Positions 1 to 5,400 of a stretch of DNA of 15,014 nucleotides are shown one piece after another. The stretch is from JANYCG01 sp031392945 (GTDB taxonomy: Bacteria > Pseudomonadota > Gammaproteobacteria > Burkholderiales > Burkholderiaceae_C), in contig JANMVT010000028.1 in assembly GCA_031392945.1 (NCBI GenBank), positions 1 through 15,014 on the forward strand, written 5' to 3'. Within the stretch, counting starts at the first letter, position 1. Each line of letters begins with the position of its first letter. A model generated the notes under the pieces. That model was not told the DNA's origin. It worked only from the letters and a program-made list of their open reading frames with translations, and did not search any database. The position numbers and the translations under genes were made by a program.

Positions 1-348
1 ACGCCTTATCTTGGCTAATGTTCCCACTTTGATCACTCCTGTCTCCTGTGCATAACTTGGCATGCACAGTGTTTCTAACAGGGGTCAAATTTCAATGAAA
101 ATATCTGCCCTTAAGGGGTCAATTCTGGGTGGAATTCAACACTGTCCAACAAGTAACGCGCGCCGCCGGTGACGCTGGGGCGTGTGGCGCAGCGAAGTCA
201 AGGGGGAGCGAAGCGGAGGACATTCGCGGAGCCACACGCCCCAGTGTCACCGGCTCCCAAAGGCCAGCACCACTCACCATTGACCAGCACCATCGATCAC
301 CCAAACCCGAACACCGTCGTGAACAACGACATGCTCAACAAGCGCCGC
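1..348. other. Gene-free left flank with repeat debris
   Basis: I see no convincing gene here. The short open frames in this stretch have no recognisable domain and arise from a large inverted repeat (165-254). Other small structures are an 8-bp inverted repeat at 46-53/62-69 (CTGTGCAT/ATGCACAG), the 9-mer AGGGGTCAA twice in direct orientation (80-88 and 114-122), and a 9-mer CCAGCACCA repeated with 20-bp period (264-272 and 284-292). GGGGTCAA-type motifs are often found near insertion-sequence remnants in this bacterial group; that is recollection, not a search result. No transposase fragment was recognised. Confidence 0.5.
165..254. repeat. 24-bp inverted repeat with 42-nt loop
   Basis: The arms are 165-188 and 231-254. 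The left arm reads GCCGGTGACGCTGGGG and then CGTGTGGC, and the right arm is its reverse complement with a single mismatch (GCGTCACC against GTGTCACC). The 42-nt loop is purine-rich on the + strand and contains AGCGAAG-type sub-repeats. No T-tract follows either arm, so it is not a standard intrinsic terminator, and I see no clear target-site duplication. It may be a family-specific extragenic palindrome or a miniature mobile element. Confidence 0.75.
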
Positions 349-1230
349 TCAGCGCGAACGCTCAGGCAGCAAAACCGAAGCAATCGCCACCATGATCAGG
401 GCCACGGCGGCCCAGTCTTGCCAGTGCAAGACTTCCCCCAACCACCACGCGCCGGTCAAAACACCGACGATCGGGATGAACATCACGCTCAAGGTCGAGG
501 CGACTGGCGGCAAGGACCGCGCCAGGTAAAACCAGGCCGACTGCGCGAAGCCATACACCAGCACCGCATTGAAGCCTATCGCCGCCCAATTGGCAGAAGA
601 CGGCAGCTTCCATAACGCGCGCTCAAACAGGAAGGACAGAAGCAGCATGGAGACGGTGGTCAGCGCCGTCATCCAGAACACGATGGTGAGTGTCGGCACG
701 GGCAGGGTGGTGCGGCGCATGCGGTGTGTGCCCACGGCCCACGTGGCGGCGGCCAGCAGGGCCAGCCCGACCCCCATGGGTTTGCCCGACAGATCGGTCA
801 GCTCATGCCACAACAGCAGCACCACGCCGGCCGCTGCTGCCGCCACGCCGCCCCAGGTCCGCGCGCGCAAGGCAGTGCCAAAAAACCAGGCCCCGATGAC
901 GGCTGAGAATATCTGCATGGTGTAGCCCAGAATCGCGGCGCGTCCGCTGCTCAGGGCGTTGACGGCCAGGATGATCAGGCCGTGCCAGAGGATCATGTTG
1001 AACAGCGCCAGCCAGGCCAGTTCAGCCCAATGCGCGCGGGCGACGCGAAACGGCACTTTCTGTACCAGCAGCACCAGGGCCAGCACGGGCAGGCCCAGCA
1101 CGATGGCGATGGCGCGAAAGGTTAACGGCGGGTAGCTCATCACGCCGAGTTTCATCACCGGCCAGTTGACGCCCCAAACCAGGGTCAGAAGGACCAGAAC
1201 CAGCAATTGGCGCGGCGAGAGCTTGTGCAT
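349..1230 (-). CDS. EamA/DMT superfamily transporter
   Basis: This predicted inner-membrane exporter or permease of the drug/metabolite transporter superfamily is about 293 residues long, the usual size for a ten-helix protein made of two EamA repeats. It is strongly hydrophobic throughout. The first helix carries the LVWGVNWPVMKLG segment typical of EamA repeat 1, and a second half begins near the GVGLALLAAATWAVG helix. I chose the ATG at 1230 (MHKLSPRQLL), which starts immediately before the first membrane segment; the frame could extend to a TTG at 1263, adding eleven residues. It is divergent from pyrF with only 58 bp between start codons. The substrate cannot be read from the sequence; members move amino acids, metabolites or drugs. 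The family is clear, the function unknown. Confidence 0.88.
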   Translation of the reverse strand: MHKLSPRQLLVLVLLTLVWGVNWPVMKLGVMSYPPLTFRAIAIVLGLPVLALVLLVQKVPFRVARAHWAELAWLALFNMILWHGLIILAVNALSSGRAAILGYTMQIFSAVIGAWFFGTALRARTWGGVAAAAAGVVLLLWHELTDLSGKPMGVGLALLAAATWAVGTHRMRRTTLPVPTLTIVFWMTALTTVSMLLLSFLFERALWKLPSSANWAAIGFNAVLVYGFAQSAWFYLARSLPPVASTLSVMFIPIVGVLTGAWWLGEVLHWQDWAAVALIMVAIASVLLPERSR

Positions 1231-1276
1231 GGCTTCATTGTCAGTGTTTTGAAACCGGGCCAAACGGGGGCCTTCT

Positions 1277-1282
1277 TACAAT
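1277..1282 (+). promoter_or_regulatory. Possible -10 hexamer for pyrF (TACAAT)
   Basis: TACAAT lies with its last base 7 nt before the pyrF ATG at 1289. No good -35 hexamer is present 16-18 bp upstream, and no Shine-Dalgarno sequence is correctly placed before 1289. If used, it would start transcription at or very near the start codon. It is a weak call based on the hexamer alone. Confidence 0.2.
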
Positions 1283-1288
1283 GTGGGC

Positions 1289-2128
1289 ATGAACTTCATC
1301 GACATGCTGGGCGCGGCAGAGCGTCAAAACCAATCCATGTTGTGTGTCGGGCTGGACCCCGAGCCCAAGCTTTTTCCGGCCAGTTTCAAGGGCGACGCCA
1401 GCAAGATTTTTGACTTTTGCGCCGCCATCGTGGACGCCACGGCCGATCTGGTGATCGCCTTCAAACCCCAAATTGCCTACTTTGCCGCGCACCGCGCCGA
1501 AGGCCAGCTCGAGCGCCTGATCGCCCACATGCGCCGCGCCGCGCCGCAGATTCCGGTCATTCTGGATGCCAAACGTGGCGACATCGGCAGCACGGCCGTG
1601 CAATACGCCATCGAGGCCTTTGAGCGTTATGGCGCGGATGCCGTCACGCTGTCACCCTTCATGGGTTTCGATTCGGTGGCGCCTTACCTCCAGTTCGACG
1701 GCAAGGGGGCTTTTTTGCTGTGCCGCACGTCCAATCCGGGCGGGGACGATCTGCAAAACCAGCGGCTTTCGTCGGTGACAGGCGAACCGCTTTTGTACGA
1801 ACACATTGCCCGGCTCGCGCAGGGGACATGGAACCTGAATGGCCAATTGGGTCTGGTGGTGGGCGCCACTTACCCGGCCGAAATTGAGCGGGTGCGCGCG
1901 CTGGCCCCCACCCTCCCGCTGCTGATTCCGGGCGTGGGGGCGCAGGGTGGTGATGCGGCAGCCACAGTCAAGGCCGGCTGGCGCGGCACGGCGGACAAAA
2001 CCACCGCGCACATCGTGGTGAGCTCGTCGCGGGCCATTCTCTATGCGTCGTCAGGCGACGGCTTCGCCGCAGCCGCGCGCCGCGAAGCGCTCAAGACGCG
2101 GGACTTGCTGCACGGCGCCAGAGCCTAG
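1289..2128 (+). CDS. pyrF: Orotidine 5'-phosphate decarboxylase (type 2)
   Basis: It decarboxylates OMP to UMP, the last step of de novo pyrimidine synthesis, in the cytosol. The signature DAKRGDIGSTAVQYA is present, with DAKRGD at residues 93-98 and the catalytic lysine at 95; FKPQ at 58-61 supplies the conserved upstream lysine and LLIPGVGAQGGD the phosphate-binding loop. The length of 279 residues fits the longer type 2 PyrF family rather than the roughly 240-residue E. coli type. I chose the ATG at 1289 (MNFIDMLGAAE); a GTG at 1283 would add two residues. It is divergent from the transporter gene and monocistronic as far as can be seen. Nothing in the reading frame looks damaged. Confidence 0.97.
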   Translation: MNFIDMLGAAERQNQSMLCVGLDPEPKLFPASFKGDASKIFDFCAAIVDATADLVIAFKPQIAYFAAHRAEGQLERLIAHMRRAAPQIPVILDAKRGDIGSTAVQYAIEAFERYGADAVTLSPFMGFDSVAPYLQFDGKGAFLLCRTSNPGGDDLQNQRLSSVTGEPLLYEHIARLAQGTWNLNGQLGLVVGATYPAEIERVRALAPTLPLLIPGVGAQGGDAAATVKAGWRGTADKTTAHIVVSSSRAILYASSGDGFAAAARREALKTRDLLHGARA

Positions 2129-2157
2129 GCAGACGCTGCGGCAAGGGCAGGCCGCGA

Positions 2158-2198
2158 ATTCAAGGATCTGGATTTTTCGCCCACGCCTGGCCTTGAAT
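2158..2198. repeat. 8-bp inverted repeat upstream of yqjD
   Basis: ATTCAAGG (2158-2165) and CCTTGAAT (2191-2198) are perfect reverse complements separated by 25 nt, between the pyrF stop and the yqjD-like start. There is no T-tract after the second arm. It could be an operator-like dyad for the yqjDEK-type operon or a weak end structure for pyrF; nothing in the sequence decides between them. Confidence 0.3.
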
Positions 2199-2241
2199 CT
2201 GCTACGCTTTGCTTGCCTGTCTATTTTTTGAAAGGGTCATC

Positions 2242-2562
2242 ATGTCAAAAGACAATCAAGCCAGTGTGTCATTCCAGGAACAAGTTGTGAGCGACATCAA
2301 ATCGGCGATCTCCGAAGCCGAGGAGATGCTCAGCGCCACCGCCGACCAGGCGGGCGACAAAGTAGCCCGGCTGCGCGAGCGCATCAAGGCGCGCCTGGCC
2401 GATGCCAAAGTGCGCCTGATGGATGCGGAGGAACTGCTGGTGGCCAAAACCAAGGCGGCCGCCCGCGCCACCGATGAATATGTGCACGAGTCCCCCTGGA
2501 CGGCGGTGGGCGTTGCCGCCGGGGTGGGTTTGCTGGTGGGCCTGATCATCGGCCGGCGCTAG
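2242..2562 (+). CDS. yqjD: DUF883/ElaB-YqjD family membrane-anchored protein
   Basis: This small protein of 106 residues has a soluble helical N-terminal part and one C-terminal membrane helix. Residues about 15-80 are charged and rich in Ala, Glu, Lys and Arg, as expected for a long coiled helix (KVARLRERIKARLADAK). Residues 85-106 carry the family's hallmark ending: ESPWTAVGVAAGVG, then a Gly-rich helix ending in GRR. E. coli YqjD/ElaB proteins are inner-membrane proteins that bind ribosomes in stationary phase; that role is known for the family and inferred here. The start is the ATG at 2242, with AAAGGG at 2231-2236 as ribosome binding site; an in-frame upstream extension to 2209 has no such site. 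It is the first gene of a yqjD-yqjE-yqjK-type operon. Confidence 0.88.
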   Translation: MSKDNQASVSFQEQVVSDIKSAISEAEEMLSATADQAGDKVARLRERIKARLADAKVRLMDAEELLVAKTKAAARATDEYVHESPWTAVGVAAGVGLLVGLIIGRR

Positions 2563-2565
2563 GGC

Positions 2566-2994
2566 GTGGGCGTGCGCGGGTCTTCAGGCGCCGGCGAGCC
2601 GGCCGGGTCCACCGGTTTGTTTGGTGCGCTGAAAAACAGTGGCGCCACCCTTGTGGGCATGGTGCGCACGCGCCTGGCCCTGGTAGCCAACGAGCTGGAG
2701 CTGGCCCGGCTACAGGTGATGCAGCAACTGGCCTGGCTGTTCGGCACCCTGGTTTGTGTAGCGTTCGGCGCCCTGCTGATCGTGTTGCTGGCGGCCCTGG
2801 TGTGGTGGGAGCAGCGCGTCTGGGTGGTGGGTGGTTTTGCGGCGCTGTTTTTGCTGCTGGCCGTGTTTTGTTACCGCGCCTTCAAGGCCAGTGCGGGCGC
2901 CAATGAAACGCTGTTCGACGCCAGCCTGGCCGAGTTGCAGAAGGACTTGGCCGAGCTTAAGCGCGCGGTGGCTGAGCCGGGGGGCCGGCCGTGA
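2566..2994 (+). CDS. yqjE: YqjE-like phage holin family membrane protein
   Basis: A 142-residue protein with two adjacent membrane helices at about residues 54-80 (LAWLFGTLVCVAFGALLIVL region) and 85-105 (VWVVGGFAALFLLLAVFCY), followed by a charged C-terminal helix. This matches the YqjE/Phage_holin_3_6 family; the holin name reflects fold similarity, and no lysis role is implied. The only start near the previous stop is a GTG at 2566, 3 nt after the yqjD stop; an ATG at 2659 would remove 31 residues of Gly/Ser-rich N-terminus and is a possible alternative. Its stop overlaps the next start (GTGA at 2991-2994), so translation of the two is probably coupled. The function is not established. Confidence 0.82.
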   Translation: MGVRGSSGAGEPAGSTGLFGALKNSGATLVGMVRTRLALVANELELARLQVMQQLAWLFGTLVCVAFGALLIVLLAALVWWEQRVWVVGGFAALFLLLAVFCYRAFKASAGANETLFDASLAELQKDLAELKRAVAEPGGRP

Positions 2995-3347
2995 GCCTGA
3001 CTGCGGCCGAGCTGCTTTACCGGCGCGGCCAGCTAGTGGAGCGCATCGGCCACCAGCGTGCCGCACTGGCGCGCGATCTGGCGCCGGTCCGGTCGACGCT
3101 GAACACGGCGGATCAGGCGCTGGGCGCGGCCCGAAATGGCCTGCATTTCCTGAAAGCCCATCCCCTGGCGGTGACGCTGCTGCTGTCCAGCCTGGTAGCC
3201 TTCAAGCCAGGGCGCGTGGTGCGCCTGCTGCGTCGCGGCCTGGTGGTCTGGAAAACCTGGCGCACACTGCGGGCCTGGGGCCCAAGGTCGCTGTCAAGCT
3301 CGCTACCCCGGCGGGTTTGGCAATTTGTCCAGCGGCGCTATTTCTGA
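2991..3347 (+). CDS. YqjK-like protein, third gene of yqjDE operon
   Basis: A basic protein of 118 residues. The N-terminal half is helical and charged (LLYRRGQLVERIGHQRAALA), followed by a short hydrophobic stretch at about residues 56-70 (HPLAVTLLLSSLVAF) and an Arg-rich C-terminus. Position and profile match the YqjK-like small proteins that follow yqjD-yqjE in many proteobacteria. The sequence is weakly conserved, so identification rests largely on gene order. The start is a GTG overlapping the yqjE stop by 4 nt. Its last 45 nt overlap the 3' end of the opposite-strand DUF2783-like gene (3303-3578). The function is unknown; it may be a peripheral membrane component of the same stress-related set. 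Confidence 0.7.
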   Translation: MSLTAAELLYRRGQLVERIGHQRAALARDLAPVRSTLNTADQALGAARNGLHFLKAHPLAVTLLLSSLVAFKPGRVVRLLRRGLVVWKTWRTLRAWGPRSLSSSLPRRVWQFVQRRYF

Positions 3348-3578
3348 CGCGAGCGGCGCGCCCGGCGCCGACAGATCTCGCAGGGCCGTCTGCACCAGTT
3401 GCAGCACCTGCGCCGCGTCGCCCAGCGCGTTGGCCATCAACAGGCTGAGCTTGCTCAAAAACAATTCCGTGTGGCCGGGGCCGGCCTCGTCGATGGCTTG
3501 GGCCAGGGTGTCATAAACCTGTTCGAGTTCGGCCAGGCTGAGTTGTTTTGTCGCTGAATTCATGGGCTCGGCCATCAT
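3303..3578 (-). CDS. DUF2783-like small protein next to flavin monooxygenase
   Basis: A 91-residue, mostly helical, acidic protein. The core from about residue 12 (LSLAELEQVYDTLAQAIDEAG) to residue 68 (LVQTALRDL) resembles DUF2783, a small domain I know as a frequent neighbour of FAD-dependent aromatic-ring hydroxylase genes. The assignment is from memory of the pattern and not from a search. The start ATG at 3578 overlaps the TGA of the upstream monooxygenase gene as ATGA, so the two are probably translationally coupled and co-functional; in-frame ATGs at 3575 and 3563 are alternatives. The last 15 residues, Pro/Ala-rich and poorly conserved in style, lie over the end of the convergent yqjK-like gene. 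The role is unknown; an accessory or stabilising subunit is a guess. Confidence 0.68.
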   Translation of the reverse strand: MMAEPMNSATKQLSLAELEQVYDTLAQAIDEAGPGHTELFLSKLSLLMANALGDAAQVLQLVQTALRDLSAPGAPLASEIAPLDKLPNPPG

Positions 3579-5335
3579 CTTTTCCCAGTCGGCGCGGGTT
3601 GGCCCAGCGCTTGTGCCAGTGCGCTCTCAAGCTGCGGCGCGCTCAGGCCTTGCCAGCGCGCGCACACATGCTGGTCGGGGCGAAACAGGTAGGCGGCACC
3701 GTCTTTCAATACCCCGTACTTGAGCGCGATGCGCCCGTGGGTGTCCTGCACGAGCCGGTCGATTCCTGCTGTGGCCTGCCCTTTGCCCAACTCGCCCGGC
3801 TCCTGCGGCGCTTTCGGGCAGACCAGGGTCAGGCCCAGGGGGACGCCGCTGGTCCGTATGGCTTGGGCAGTTTGAAGAATGTCGGCCATCGGCGCCGTGG
3901 CCGGGCTGTCGGCATGGCCAAACAGCATCAGCATAAAACCCGCCGGGAAATCGTCCATCAAATACCCGTCAGGGCCCAGCGCCACATTGGCCATCGGTTC
4001 ACCTTGCGCCGGGCCGGTTTGAAACATGGTGTTGTCGTCGTCGGCGCTGTTGAGGCTGGAATCGGTGTAGACGTGGGGCCTGGAGGTACGCCAATGGTAA
4101 AGCGGGCGCACGAATTCCTGCGTCAGCGAGAGAGACAAAACGGCGTCGCGCAGCGCCCGAAAGCCGCGCGTGGGCGGCGTCATGAAACGTGTGCTCTTGC
4201 CCGCCTCTTCGATGATCTCACGGGCCGCAGCGACACGTTCTTGCGAATAGGAGCGCAACAACCCGTCCGGCGCCAGGCCGCGCGCCACGCAGGCCAATTT
4301 CCAGGCCAGGTTTTGCCCGTCCTGAAAACCGGTGTTGGCGCCGCGCACGCCAAATATCGGCAGCAAATGGGCGGCGTCGCCGGCAAACAGAAAACGGCCA
4401 TGCTGGTAGTCCGGCAAGGTCAACGCGCGGGCGGAATAGACCGACGACCAGTCCAGCTCCCAGGCCAGGCCGCCATGGCCGATCATCGCAAGCTGGGCGT
4501 CGATGCGTGTGCGCAGCGAGTCCGGCGCCAGCGCCTGTTCGGGCGTTTCGTCAGCGGGCAGCTGGTAATCGATGCGCCAGATGCCCAGCGGCTCGCGGTG
4601 CATCAGCACGGTGTTGCGCGGGTTCCAGGGCGGGTCGAAGAAAGCTAGGCGCTCGGTCGGCAGGGGCAGGTCGATGCGGATGTCGGCGATCACAAAACGC
4701 CCCTCGTAGGAACTGCCTTCCAGCTTCAGGCCGAGCAGGCTGCGGATGCTGGAGCGCGCGCCGTCAGACGCCACCACATGGTCCGCCGTCTGCAAATAAC
4801 TGCCCTGCGGCGTGTCGACTTCAAGCTGCGCGGCAGCGCCATCCAGCCCGGCGTTGACCACGCGCGTGACTTTGTGCCCCCAGCGCATCTCGATCAGGGG
4901 CTGCGCCTGCACCCGCCCGGCCAGGGCCTGTTCCAGAAACTGCTGCTGCAGGTTGGTCATTGGCGCAAATCGCTCGTCCCCGCTGTGCGGCGCTTCCATG
5001 CGAAACACGCGTTGCCCCCGGTAAAAGGAGTTGCCGTGGCGCCAGGGCAGCCCCAAGGCAGTCACGGCCTTGTCGGCCCCGATCTGCTGCAGGATTTCCA
5101 TTGAGCGGCGCGTGAAAACGACGGCGCGGCTGCCCTCGCACATCTGCTGCTCGGCCTCCAGCAACACGCAGGGCACACCCAAGCGCGCCAGTTCCAGCGC
5201 CGTGGCGCGGCCGATCAATCCGGCGCCGGCGACGACCACCTTGGCCGTTTGCGGCGACGCAGGGCGGGGTGTGGCCGGGTAAACCTGGTAGTCAAAATAG
5301 ATCGAGCGCAGCGGCTCGGTGTTGGCTTGGTGCAT
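3575..5335 (-). CDS. FAD-dependent monooxygenase, MhpA/PheA-type
   Basis: A class A flavoprotein hydroxylase of 586 residues. The Rossmann FAD motif GAGLIG is at 37-42, with the ribose-binding Glu at about 60 (VLLEAE) and a conserved Arg segment (SRAVVFTRRSMEIL). The DG motif is at 191-192 (SDGARSSIRSLLG) and the second FAD motif GDAAHLLPIFGVRGANTGFQD at about 319-339. The remaining C-terminal 200 residues fit the thioredoxin-like extra domain of the phenol hydroxylase/MhpA branch. Such enzymes use NAD(P)H and O2 to hydroxylate aromatic substrates; the substrate here cannot be inferred, since no ring-cleavage genes are nearby. The start is the ATG at 5335. The gene lies downstream of uvrA across a 65-bp gap carrying a short repeat, and is coupled to the DUF2783-like gene. 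Confidence 0.9.
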   Translation of the reverse strand: MHQANTEPLRSIYFDYQVYPATPRPASPQTAKVVVAGAGLIGRATALELARLGVPCVLLEAEQQMCEGSRAVVFTRRSMEILQQIGADKAVTALGLPWRHGNSFYRGQRVFRMEAPHSGDERFAPMTNLQQQFLEQALAGRVQAQPLIEMRWGHKVTRVVNAGLDGAAAQLEVDTPQGSYLQTADHVVASDGARSSIRSLLGLKLEGSSYEGRFVIADIRIDLPLPTERLAFFDPPWNPRNTVLMHREPLGIWRIDYQLPADETPEQALAPDSLRTRIDAQLAMIGHGGLAWELDWSSVYSARALTLPDYQHGRFLFAGDAAHLLPIFGVRGANTGFQDGQNLAWKLACVARGLAPDGLLRSYSQERVAAAREIIEEAGKSTRFMTPPTRGFRALRDAVLSLSLTQEFVRPLYHWRTSRPHVYTDSSLNSADDDNTMFQTGPAQGEPMANVALGPDGYLMDDFPAGFMLMLFGHADSPATAPMADILQTAQAIRTSGVPLGLTLVCPKAPQEPGELGKGQATAGIDRLVQDTHGRIALKYGVLKDGAAYLFRPDQHVCARWQGLSAPQLESALAQALGQPAPTGKR

Positions 5336-5362
5336 CGGAAAGGTGATTGCTATAAAAATAGA

Positions 5363-5388
5363 AGCTAACTACGCATATTCCACGAGGG
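5363..5388 (+). repeat. Short repeat copy 1 (AGCTAACT-N11-ACGAGGG)
   Basis: This core lies in the gap between the monooxygenase start and the uvrA stop. It matches 20 of 26 positions of copy 2 (12536-12561) and 18 of 26 of copy 3 (inside uvrA), with no gaps. The recognisable element probably extends from about 5345 to 5405. Upstream of the core, GCTAT and ATAG flank AAAA, giving a small hairpin. I believe this type of repeat is common between genes in Comamonadaceae, but that is recollection. Confidence 0.65.
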
Positions 5389-5400
5389 CCAATGGCACTT

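Noticed and set aside
129..395. Small open frames in the left flank as possible peptides
   Set aside because: They are created by the inverted repeat and have no start signals or recognisable domains.
2566..2994. Phage remnant, because of the holin-family label
   Set aside because: The gene order with yqjD-like and yqjK-like genes shows the chromosomal yqjDEK-type set; there are no other phage genes.
3548..4648. A 366-codon + strand open frame
   Set aside because: It lies antisense to the monooxygenase, which has all its FAD motifs. The frame is rich in Arg, Gly and Ala with no domain; it is a shadow caused by high G+C.
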